NCBI GenBank assembly: GCA_016188575.1
Contig: JACPHN010000148.1
Coordinates: 1-20,356 of the forward strand
Origin: Candidatus Schekmanbacteria bacterium
GTDB lineage: Bacteria; CSSED10-310; JACPHN01
Direction: 5' to 3'
Length of the DNA stretch: 20,356 nucleotides
Under the pieces are notes generated by a model that searched no databases, was not told the origin of the DNA, and was given only the letters and a program-made list of their open reading frames with translations. Position 1 is the first letter of the stretch, and each line of letters opens with the position of its first letter. Below are positions 1 through 7,508 of this stretch, piece by piece. The position numbers and the translations under genes were made by a program.

Positions 1-1
1 T

Positions 2-1549
2 GACCGATATCCCCGGCCGTCGGTTCACGGATCAAGCCACCATAGGCCTACTTGTTCCCGGCCATACCCACCCTACTGCCACGCCCCGTCTGGCCTACTT
101 TTCGCCGGCACACCCCGGTCGTTTTTCGCCAGCGTTGAAGCATATACGCCTTTCGCCCTGGACCTCATCGGCATGCCCGTGAACCTGTTTTCCGTTTCAA
201 GCGACACGGCGCTCTTCTTTGCCGAGTATTTCCTGAATCTGAGGCGGGTGCTGCTCACCGGAGCAGTGTGGATAGTGCTGGTCGTCACCTCATCGCGCTT
301 CCCGCGACTCCGGCGCCCCCAGGCGACAGGAGGGTGGATCACTGCGGCGGTCCTGGCCTTGCCCTTGCCGGTATCGCTCTGTCAGGGACCGGTGAACCCG
401 GTCCTCTTCTCGTTGGTCGACGGCGTGTCCCAGCTCGCCAGCAGCGCCAAGGGCGCGCATCTTGGCCTCGTGCGGCTGCACGCACCGGTTTGGGATGACT
501 CATCCACGGAAAAATATCCTCTTCTATATAAGGAGCTGAAAGATGATTCACAAAAGCCAAGCCGTTATGATAAGATCGCAGTATTTGTAATGGAAAGTGT
601 GAGTGCGGATGATTTTTATGGCGAGCGGCCGGGACAAGGACATACATTTTACGATTCACATAAGAACAACGTAGAGAGATACACTAACTATCACACGCTC
701 AATCTTGACAGTTATACGTCACTAATCTCCATGACTCACTCCATATTTGTGCCATATCAGGCGTATTCTAGTCCTGAGAGATATGATTTTATCAACAAGC
801 GTAATAACTTGGTTCGGCACATGAAAGTTAGTGGATATGAGTCCGTATTCGCCACTTCATACGGTGAACAGCAACTGAACTTCGTGCCGGCAGCAACAGA
901 ATGGGATAGGATCATCGTTCAGGAAAAAATCCAAGATAGTGGTGAGTTCGAATGCATCAACGACAGCCTGATCGACAAGTCATGCGAGGACTTGTCGATT
1001 CTTTCCATGGTTGCAGACGCCTTGGAGCAACCTGGGCGCGTTTTTCTCTTCCAGGAAATGGTATATGGGCATACGGCTGAATGGCAGCAGCGGATGGGTA
1101 TGAGCGCGGTCGAGTATTACAATGTCTATTTCACGCGCCTCTACAATGAGATCGAACGACGCCATCTCGCGGACGACACGCTTTTTGTCGTCGTATCCGA
1201 TCACGGGCCTCGTTTAGATGCCACCTGCCCAGAAAACTACCATATTCCTCTGATGTTAATGGCGAAGGACATCATCAAGAAAGACAACGATACATTTCTG
1301 TCTCACATCGATTTTGCGGAAATCATATCCAGTGGAAACGCCACGAACAAACAGGTATCTGAAACAAAAGAACTATTTATCATTGGCAATAGCGGAGAGC
1401 TCGTATACGGAAAACTGTCCTCAGACGGAGATCACATTTTCATCAACAATGATAGTCTTTCCGTTGATTCCAATGCTTACGATCCTGACGCGCGTGAGCT
1501 CAACGTCGCGTACCAGCGGTATGTGAACGCCTTTGGGAAACTGAGGTAG
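2..1549 (+). CDS. Membrane-bound alkaline phosphatase/sulfatase-superfamily protein, 5' end probably outside the window
   Basis: The family comprises membrane hydrolases and transferases acting on phosphate or sulfate esters, such as sulfatases, LTA synthases and phosphoethanolamine transferases. Numbering from the Met at 173, residues about 25-85 hold hydrophobic stretches suited to membrane segments. The soluble domain starts near residue 130. A first metal-site acid is plausible in FVMES (E141). A Ser/Thr-rich stretch, NLDSYTSLISMTHS, lies where the family nucleophile sits. VVSDHG (D343, H344) is the classical C-terminal metal motif, followed by a His in YHIPLML. The frame has no stop back to base 2, the Met at 173 has no Shine-Dalgarno, and hydrophobic sequence continues upstream of it, so the gene probably starts before the window; 173 is the alternative start. 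DNA before about 490 is GC-rich and that after about 505 clearly AT-richer. The exact substrate cannot be assigned. Confidence 0.75.
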   Translation, partial: DRYPRPSVHGSSHHRPTCSRPYPPYCHAPSGLLFAGTPRSFFASVEAYTPFALDLIGMPVNLFSVSSDTALFFAEYFLNLRRVLLTGAVWIVLVVTSSRFPRLRRPQATGGWITAAVLALPLPVSLCQGPVNPVLFSLVDGVSQLASSAKGAHLGLVRLHAPVWDDSSTEKYPLLYKELKDDSQKPSRYDKIAVFVMESVSADDFYGERPGQGHTFYDSHKNNVERYTNYHTLNLDSYTSLISMTHSIFVPYQAYSSPERYDFINKRNNLVRHMKVSGYESVFATSYGEQQLNFVPAATEWDRIIVQEKIQDSGEFECINDSLIDKSCEDLSILSMVADALEQPGRVFLFQEMVYGHTAEWQQRMGMSAVEYYNVYFTRLYNEIERRHLADDTLFVVVSDHGPRLDATCPENYHIPLMLMAKDIIKKDNDTFLSHIDFAEIISSGNATNKQVSETKELFIIGNSGELVYGKLSSDGDHIFINNDSLSVDSNAYDPDARELNVAYQRYVNAFGKLR

Positions 1550-1592
1550 GCGGTTCCTGGATCCACGAGCACCCAGCGCGAACGGGGCCCGG

Positions 1593-1643
1593 CTCTCCTG
1601 CGCGCCTCCCCCCGTGGTGCGGAGGAAGGGAGGAGGCAGGCGC
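1593..1643. terminator. Imperfect GC-rich hairpin downstream of the sulfatase-like gene
   Basis: About 45 bases after the stop at 1549, a C-rich run (cgcctcccccc) is followed by a G-rich run (gggaggaggcaggcg) that can pair imperfectly. It could end transcription of the first gene. It also resembles a degenerate member of the C/G hairpin family seen at 9881 and 19124. The pairing is not perfect and no T-tract follows. Confidence 0.25.
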
Positions 1644-1677
1644 ACAACCGAGGCGGTGATTTTGGGCTCCAGCGAAA

Positions 1678-1707
1678 TTGCAAATGCCTGGGCGCCGATC
1701 TATGAAT
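1678..1707 (+). promoter_or_regulatory. Candidate sigma70-type promoter for the DUF1554/propeller gene
   Basis: TTGCAA at 1678-1683 and TATGAA at 1701-1706 are separated by exactly 17 bases, the preferred sigma70 spacing. Each box matches its consensus at four of six positions. The -10 box ends 47 bases before the ATG at 1754. The identical pair of hexamers at the same spacing recurs at 14110-14138, ahead of the other propeller gene, which raises the chance that it is functional. Confidence 0.4.
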
Positions 1708-1753
1708 CGCGGTACTCTTTTCTCCCCATCTTGGATATCGAGGAGGCATTGTG

Positions 1754-3958
1754 ATGAGCTTCAGCCGCCGCGCTGCGATTCCCTCCGTTCTTGCCATGAC
1801 CCTTGCCTTGCTGCCGGTCGTAAGCCAAGGCCAGGAAACGAGCTTTTTCGTGACGAGCACGGGTAGCGGCGCGGCCGGTGGAAACCTCGGAGGGCTCGCC
1901 GGCGCCGACGCCAAGTGCGCGGCACTAGCGGAGCAGGCCGGAGTGACGGGAATGACCTGGGCAGCTTTTCTCAGCACCTCGACCGTCAACGCCTTCATGC
2001 GCATCGGCGCCGGGCCCTGGTTCAATCGCGCGGGTCAGAAGATTGCCGACGACGCCCAGGACCTCTACACCACGGGCGTCGCCGCCGCACTCGTGCTCGA
2101 TGAGAATGGCAACCCGGGAACGATTGGGACCTACGATCCGGAGCGGGAGTGCACCCAGCAGGAGTTCGACCACGACATCTTGACGGGCACGTACGACGCT
2201 TCGGGTACCGATTGGGACACGCCGACCTGCCAGGACTGGACTTCGAGCAGCCCGGCAGAGCGGTTCATTGTCGGGCACAGCGACGGCGGGGCGGCAGGGG
2301 AATACCTCCCGCAGAGCTGGTACTCCGCTCACGCAAATGCCGGCTGCGACGAGGCGGGGCTCATGGGGACTTGCGGGCGCGGGCGCATCTACTGTTTTGC
2401 CACGGGTGGAACCCAGAGCACGGCGACGGCGACGCCGACCGCGACGGCGACGCCGACCGCGACGCCGACGCTCACTCCGGACGGTGCGCCGACGGATACG
2501 CCGACACCCACCACCACCTCCACCGCGACCCCTGACGACAATGCCACGCCGACGCCCACCCCCACACCCGACGGCTGCGAAGCCGGCATCACCGACCCGA
2601 ACCTCGTGGTCCAACCCGCCGCCATTCCTCTGCAGCCGGTCTGGGTTGCCTTCAGCGACCCGGTTTTCGGCACCACCCTGCGCCGCGTGTCCGACCTCAC
2701 CACGAGCACGCCATCCGGGTTCGAGACGCAGGAGTACAACCAGCTCCAGGCCTTTTCCGCCGACAACGCCTACCTTCTCCTGAGCGGCTCCGAGGGCTAC
2801 CGCGTCCGTCGTGTGGCGGACGGCAGCCTGGTCGAGGGCCTCGACACCAGCGGCTGGAATGCCGCGAGGTGGCTGCCAAGCCCAGCCCACGCGATTGTCC
2901 ACTTCGACGACAACGGCAACGAATCGGTCATTCTGCAAGTCACGAATGTCGACACCGGTGACACGAATGAGTATCTGGCGTTCCCTGCGACCTACTGGAC
3001 GGTCATCACCAACCGTTCCTCCGATGAGCTGTCGGATGACGGCCGGTGGCTCGCCGCCATGGTCAATCGCGTCGGCGCCGAGGGCGAGTGGGTTTTTGTC
3101 ACGGTGGACCTCGAGCAGCGGCGGCTCGCGGTGCAGCTCGAGCTCGAGGCGCTCTACGCGCCGGCCGGGCCGTGCGAGCGGGATCCCGAGTACGGCGTGG
3201 TGCCGCCGGACTGGGTCGGCGTGTCGCCTCTTGGCCGCTACCTGGTGGTTCAATGGGTACGAGACGGGACCAGCCGCTGCAGCGGGCTGGAGACGTTCGA
3301 CATCGAAACTGGCGCGTTCGTTGGACGGGTGATGCCGCATCACCACCACGCCGACCTCGGTCTCGATGTCGATGGCGTGACCGAATTCGTCATGACGACC
3401 GAGCTCGAACATCCTCAAGATCCCAATCGACCCGGAATCGCCATGCGGCTTCTCCCTGGTTCCGCTACCGAGAGCACCCCGACCTTCCTGGGCATGCCAC
3501 AGTGGGGAGACGAGGACCATTTCTCCTGCCGTGGGCCACGCGGCGTCTGTCTGATCTCCTGGGGGCTCAACACGTTTCGCGCGCCCGGACCTCACGCAGA
3601 TCCCTTCGAGGACGAGCTCTACCTGCAGTACACGAACGGCTCGGTCCGGAGGCTGACTCATCCGCGAACGAGCAAGTGCGGCTACTGGACGCAGGCACGG
3701 GCAACGATATCGCGAGATGGCCGTTACGTCGTTTTTGCGTCGGACTGGGGGCGACAGACCGGGCAAGCGACCTGCAATCCGGAAGACCCGGACGATTTGG
3801 GCCGCAGCGACCCCTACCTCATCGAGCTCGAGCAGTGCGAGGTTCAGGTCCCGGGAAGCAGTCTCGCCGCCTTGCTGTTGTTGGGCGCTGGACTCGCGCC
3901 GCTCGTGGCGTGGCGCGCGAGGGCGCGGATTCGCCTGGGAAGGCGAGCTTCGCATTGA
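1754..3958 (+). CDS. Secreted DUF1554-like / beta-propeller protein with C-terminal hydrophobic anchor
   Basis: Predicted 734 residues, surface or secreted, enzymatic role unknown. A signal peptide occupies residues 1 to about 27 (twin Arg, hydrophobic core, cut near SQGQ). Residues about 31-215 carry a cysteine-containing domain with GGNLGGLAGADAKCAALA, TWAAFLST and IYCF, typical of DUF1554 lectin-like surface proteins. Residues about 219-273 form a Thr/Pro linker. Residues about 275-690 resemble a WD40/TolB-like propeller, with repeated strands such as ISRDGRYVVFASDW and a conspicuous HHHH motif. Residues about 697-734 are VPGSSLAALLLLGAG followed by an Arg-rich tail, like a sorting or anchor signal. 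A GTG at 1751 directly precedes the ATG at 1754; AGGAGG at 1741-1746 sits seven bases from the ATG, which is preferred. The neighbour at 4284 is convergent, so this gene is probably monocistronic. Confidence 0.85.
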   Translation: MSFSRRAAIPSVLAMTLALLPVVSQGQETSFFVTSTGSGAAGGNLGGLAGADAKCAALAEQAGVTGMTWAAFLSTSTVNAFMRIGAGPWFNRAGQKIADDAQDLYTTGVAAALVLDENGNPGTIGTYDPERECTQQEFDHDILTGTYDASGTDWDTPTCQDWTSSSPAERFIVGHSDGGAAGEYLPQSWYSAHANAGCDEAGLMGTCGRGRIYCFATGGTQSTATATPTATATPTATPTLTPDGAPTDTPTPTTTSTATPDDNATPTPTPTPDGCEAGITDPNLVVQPAAIPLQPVWVAFSDPVFGTTLRRVSDLTTSTPSGFETQEYNQLQAFSADNAYLLLSGSEGYRVRRVADGSLVEGLDTSGWNAARWLPSPAHAIVHFDDNGNESVILQVTNVDTGDTNEYLAFPATYWTVITNRSSDELSDDGRWLAAMVNRVGAEGEWVFVTVDLEQRRLAVQLELEALYAPAGPCERDPEYGVVPPDWVGVSPLGRYLVVQWVRDGTSRCSGLETFDIETGAFVGRVMPHHHHADLGLDVDGVTEFVMTTELEHPQDPNRPGIAMRLLPGSATESTPTFLGMPQWGDEDHFSCRGPRGVCLISWGLNTFRAPGPHADPFEDELYLQYTNGSVRRLTHPRTSKCGYWTQARATISRDGRYVVFASDWGRQTGQATCNPEDPDDLGRSDPYLIELEQCEVQVPGSSLAALLLLGAGLAPLVAWRARARIRLGRRASH
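2423..2471 (+). repeat. 18-bp tandem repeat encoding the Thr/Pro linker
   Basis: GCGACGGCGACGCCGACC occurs twice in perfect tandem (2423-2440, 2441-2458), followed by a shortened derivative. It encodes part of the Thr-Ala-Thr-Pro linker between the DUF1554-like domain and the propeller. In-frame units of this kind can expand or contract by slippage without breaking the reading frame. Confidence 0.7.
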
Positions 3959-4071
3959 GGAACTGGATCGGTGGGAATGGAGGGCCACAGGACACCGAGG
4001 CCTCGCCGCCGTTGCTTGAGTCTCGTGGGCGGCAGATCTGGTACGCCCGGAGTCGTGTTTCGTTTTTCCGC

Positions 4072-4188
4072 GTCGGCCGAATGTCCGGTTTCGTCCTTTG
4101 CACTTCCTCCCGCCGCAGGCCTGGGCGAGGGGCGCGATTCATCGCGTCCCCGCGTGGCGGCCTCAGGTGTAGGGAAGATTCGACCGAC
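4072..4188 (+). repeat. MITE-like intergenic element, copy A
   Basis: The element is bounded by an imperfect terminal inverted repeat, GTCGGCCGAAT (4072-4082) and ATTCGACCGAC (4178-4188). It contains a near-palindrome GGCGCGAT-TC-ATCGCG (4131-4146). The same sequence recurs in reverse orientation at 19268-19389, with long matching blocks such as GTCCGGTTTCGTCCTTTGC, CGCCGCAGG and GTGGCGGCCTCAGGTG. It carries no convincing ORF. It could be a non-autonomous transposable repeat or an extragenic palindromic element. Confidence 0.7.
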
Positions 4189-4227
4189 GCCCGATTTTCG
4201 CCTCGCCCATGGCTTGCTCTTGGCTAG

Positions 4228-4259
4228 CCGCGACCGCACCCGATCGGTTGCGGTCGCGG
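4228..4259. terminator. Strong hairpin between convergent genes
   Basis: CCGCGACCGCA (4228-4238) pairs perfectly with TGCGGTCGCGG (4249-4259) around a 10-base loop. It lies between the convergent stops at 3958 and 4284, only 24 bases from the latter. This suits a bidirectional terminator or an mRNA 3' end stabiliser. There is no clear T-tract on either side, so Rho-independent termination is not assured. Confidence 0.6.
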
Positions 4260-4283
4260 GCCTGAGGGCGAGGAGGAGTCGCG

Positions 4284-7193
4284 TCAGGGAAGGGTCACAT
4301 CGTAGGGGAATGGTATCGACGCTGCTCCGAGAATGAGATCCACGGTGGGGTTGGCCACTACCCAGCCCTCACCCTTATCCGTGCCCCAATCGGTGTATGT
4401 GGAGTAGTCGAACTTGATCTGTCCACCCTCTTCGTAAATGTTCATATACTTGAGATCAGCTTCCGTGTCTGCGTCTCCCCCATTTATTCTATCGCTCTCT
4501 GTCAAATATGGCCTGTTGCTGTCATAGAAGTAGATCCGACTCGGATTGGCATCGCCAACGTTCTCGTATGCGACCATGTATGCCGCCAAAGCATGAGCGC
4601 TCCCGATGTTTTCCGCCACCTGGGAAATTTCATCCATGAGCTCCGTCCAGGCTTCCGTATAACACCCGTCCATATCCACGCCCTGGTAGTCATCCATGTT
4701 GGCGATGTAATCATAGCCGGCCCCCTCGGCGATCGCCAACGGCAAGTCCTCCACTACCCACTGGGCGATGTCGGCCACGCACTCCTTTGCAGCCAGGGCC
4801 GCGAGCAGTTGGTTCCAGACATCGACGTAGGTGGCGCTGCTGGGAATCATGGTGATGATCGGAGCTTCACCAGCGCGGTCGAGGGTGCCGTTGCGCATGA
4901 ACTCCACGACGCGGTCGACAGCGGTGCCGGTCTGCGTGTCCGGGCTCATCGTGGCGGATGCGAGGCTCTGCAGCACGCCCGTGCTCAGCAGGTGTCCCTG
5001 GGCCTTCATGATGTTCCAGGCTGCTTCGTCCGTGGTGTAGCTCGGGCCCGCATTCGACCCATTCAGGTAATCATTGAGGTTGTTGGAAGAAATTCCCATG
5101 CAGTTGGCCGAGCCGAGCTCCGGGGACCACCACTTCTTCCAGGCGAGATAGAAGCCCAGCGTCTTGATCGGGTCGGTGAGAAGGCGGTACTGCACCTCTT
5201 CCAGACCGTACGTTTCGTAAAACGCCGTCCAGGGATCTGCCGCCACCTTGTCCTTGGCCGCGTCAGTGAGCTCACCGTTGGTGAAGTAGAAGCCGTCGGT
5301 CGAGGGCCGATGGGTCAAGCCGTAGTGCCGGAGCAGCGTGAAGCTCGCCGCGCTGCTGTCGGCGAGCGGGTAGGGCTGGTCCAGGTACACCGCGTGAGCC
5401 GTCTTGCCGTCGTCGCGAACGAAGCGGTCCTCGTGCGTCGCGCGGATGGGAATCGTGAACGAGATTTCGGTCGCGCTTCCCGCCGCCGTTCCGATGCTGA
5501 CGCCGTCATAGATGAGCGCCGCGTCCGTGCGGAAACCCTTTCCGAGCAGACGCGCGGTGCCGCCCGGGAGGGCGCTGTACGGCTCGTCGAAGACGACGGC
5601 CTGGACGACGGGTTCGAGCTCGATTCCGTACACATTCTCACTGGTGCGCGTGCCATCCGCGCTGGCGATGCGCACGGTGTAGGCGCTGGCGATCAGCTCG
5701 TCGGAGACTTGCCATACGTAGGTATTGGGTCCCGCGTTCCGGAGCGAAAAGCTGGCGCTGGCGTCGCCCAGATCGTCCTTTATGAGGATCTCGGCGCTGC
5801 CGCTGAGGTTGAGGGTCGTGAAGGTGATTTCGTCGCCTACCTGCACCGCAGTCGGCGAGGCCGAGACGATGTACGGGGAAGTGAGGTATTCTTGCCATTC
5901 CTCGGCCGTGATCTGGGCAAAGCTCAGCAGACCGTCCGGGCCCGCGGATCCGGTGGTGCCGCTGGATCCTTGCTTGCCATCCTTGCCTGCCGCACCGGCT
6001 CGACCGGGTTCCTCCTTGCACCAGGGCGAATCGCCGCCACCGGCGTAGCCGCCGCGCCCCTTGACGCCGGCGCCACCCCCCGCCGCCCCGTTGCCTCCGG
6101 CGCCGCCGGAAAGCGCGAACCAGTCGCTGTCATAGCTGCGGGTGCTCTGAAGTGCGACGACCATGACCGACACGTTTCCGCCATCGCCACCGGGTCCTCC
6201 GTTGCCACCCCGGCCGCCATTGGCACCGGTGCCCCCGTTGCCGCCGTAGCCGGCGCCCTGGCTGCAGTCGAACCAACCGGAGATGGCCTGAGCACCCCTG
6301 GCGCCGTCGCCGCCGTCGCCACCCTTTTGACCCGACTGGCCGACTCCGCCTTTTTCTCCCGTGACCGTGATGGTCGGCAGGCTGACGAAGCTGGTTCGCT
6401 CCACGGACGGTGAAAAATGGTGCAGCACGAAGTAGATGTCGGGTCCGTCCAGGCCGCCGTTGCCGGTCGAGCCGCTCCGGCCGGCTGTGCCCGTGCCGCC
6501 GCTCGGCGAGTGAAAGACGGAAGCCGAAGAGTACTTGTTGTAGACGTAGCTTGTCCCTTTGGTGGCCGACGTGGCGGCAGCGATCGGGTCAGCCTCGGTG
6601 CTCGGGTGTTCCCAGGTGATCTCCGAGTCGCGGCTGGATACGGTGGTCGCAACGACCCACAGCTCCTTGACGCTGTCGCTGAGAATCATCTCGCTGCCGT
6701 CGAAAACGACCTTGTCGGCGAGGATGACCGAGACGTCGGTCAGCAGCTCGCCGGTGAACTGGGTAACCCGACGGCTCCCCCCCGACTGACCAGCGGTGGC
6801 GGGGAGAGCTCCGCGCAGCGACGTGCAGGTCGCCTTCCAGTCGAAGTGGAGGTTGGACGCCGCGCTGGGGAGCCGTCCACAGCGATCTTGCAGCGCGAAC
6901 AGGCCGGGGGTGAGCTGCTGGCTGGAAGCATCGAGATTGATGGTTCCGAGGTCCGCGAGGTCGCCAATCCCCAGGAACGACATGAAGTCCCGAATCTGCT
7001 CGAGGCGATCGCGGTCTTTCGGGGTCGTGCGCGTGCCGTCGAGGCGGATGAGCTTGACGGAGGAGGGTTGCCGCTGCTGCTGCCCGTGTCGGGTATTGGC
7101 GGCGCTGGGTTGTAGCGGCAGCACCACCAGCAGGGCGGTGAGCAAGGCGGAGCAGGTGGCGATAGTTACTTTTCGACGCGTGCGATCCGACAT
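4284..7193 (-). CDS. Secreted Gly-rich (collagen-like) protein with probable papain-like cysteine peptidase domain
   Basis: Predicted 969 residues. A signal peptide fills residues 1 to about 32 (SDRTRRK, then a long hydrophobic core, cut near PSAA). Residues about 228-420 are rich in GG, GGxG and short Gly-X-Y runs, for example GKDGKQGSSGTTG. Residues about 433-590 look like Ig/TIG-type beta domains (ALPGGTARLLGKGF). Residues about 650-910 show Cys, His and Asp in the order expected of clan CA peptidases: NCMGIS (C698), SAHALAAY (H867) and IYFYDSNRPY (D891). I infer a papain-like fold from this spacing and the hydrophobic-Y-D-x-N-x-P signature. The open frame extends to a TTG at 7253, but the ATG at 7193 starts the signal peptide cleanly and is preceded by GAGAG. 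The DNA for the last 130 or so residues is visibly less GC-rich. The substrate is unknown. Confidence 0.75.
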   Translation of the reverse strand: MSDRTRRKVTIATCSALLTALLVVLPLQPSAANTRHGQQQRQPSSVKLIRLDGTRTTPKDRDRLEQIRDFMSFLGIGDLADLGTINLDASSQQLTPGLFALQDRCGRLPSAASNLHFDWKATCTSLRGALPATAGQSGGSRRVTQFTGELLTDVSVILADKVVFDGSEMILSDSVKELWVVATTVSSRDSEITWEHPSTEADPIAAATSATKGTSYVYNKYSSASVFHSPSGGTGTAGRSGSTGNGGLDGPDIYFVLHHFSPSVERTSFVSLPTITVTGEKGGVGQSGQKGGDGGDGARGAQAISGWFDCSQGAGYGGNGGTGANGGRGGNGGPGGDGGNVSVMVVALQSTRSYDSDWFALSGGAGGNGAAGGGAGVKGRGGYAGGGDSPWCKEEPGRAGAAGKDGKQGSSGTTGSAGPDGLLSFAQITAEEWQEYLTSPYIVSASPTAVQVGDEITFTTLNLSGSAEILIKDDLGDASASFSLRNAGPNTYVWQVSDELIASAYTVRIASADGTRTSENVYGIELEPVVQAVVFDEPYSALPGGTARLLGKGFRTDAALIYDGVSIGTAAGSATEISFTIPIRATHEDRFVRDDGKTAHAVYLDQPYPLADSSAASFTLLRHYGLTHRPSTDGFYFTNGELTDAAKDKVAADPWTAFYETYGLEEVQYRLLTDPIKTLGFYLAWKKWWSPELGSANCMGISSNNLNDYLNGSNAGPSYTTDEAAWNIMKAQGHLLSTGVLQSLASATMSPDTQTGTAVDRVVEFMRNGTLDRAGEAPIITMIPSSATYVDVWNQLLAALAAKECVADIAQWVVEDLPLAIAEGAGYDYIANMDDYQGVDMDGCYTEAWTELMDEISQVAENIGSAHALAAYMVAYENVGDANPSRIYFYDSNRPYLTESDRINGGDADTEADLKYMNIYEEGGQIKFDYSTYTDWGTDKGEGWVVANPTVDLILGAASIPFPYDVTLP

Positions 7194-7508
7194 TGGCTTT
7201 CTCTCGGAGAGTGGTTGGTGATTTTTCGGTGTCAGATGCAAGATCACGGCCAACGCTGGGCAGGCTAGAGGCCGCGGCCGCAGCGCGGCACGAGCGCACG
7301 GTCATCGGCCTTTCGGTGAGGCGCAAGAGGTTGTTCCGCCGGCGATCGCACGGCCATGACAAGGATGCGGCAAATTGTTGCGAGAAGCTGGGTCGGAACC
7401 GGGGTTTTGCGAGCCGCACACCCGCTCGCGGTGACTCGCCCGGGATGGCCCTGGGCGCGCATCCATGCTGGGGTTGACTCGCCACGAGGCGCCGTGCCGT
7501 GCCTGATT
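7194..7508. other. Intergenic leader between two minus-strand genes, no clear element
   Basis: These 315 bases separate the start of the Gly-rich peptidase-like gene from the stop of the upstream glycosidase-like gene on the same strand. I found no convincing promoter hexamer pair, hairpin terminator or conserved ORF. The spacing suggests that the two genes are not tightly co-transcribed. Confidence 0.4.

Noticed and set aside
1-182. Alternative frame at the left edge as the true 5' part of the first gene, implying a frameshift
   Set aside because: That frame ends at a stop near 182. The frame of the main gene is itself open to base 2 and gives membrane-like sequence just upstream of the Met at 173, so no frameshift is needed.
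2423-2471. Tandem repeats considered as a CRISPR array
   Set aside because: Units are 18 bp, directly adjacent without spacers, and encode the Thr/Pro linker in frame.
1925-3988. Long minus-strand ORF of 687 codons opposite the DUF1554/propeller gene
   Set aside because: It is Arg-rich with a poly-Arg/Gly stretch opposite the Thr/Pro linker and has no domain or ribosome site. The plus-strand gene has a signal peptide, domains and AGGAGG.
4593-6413. Plus-strand ORF of 606 codons opposite the Gly-rich gene
   Set aside because: It is a shadow of the high-GC minus-strand gene, with no recognisable domain and no ribosome site.
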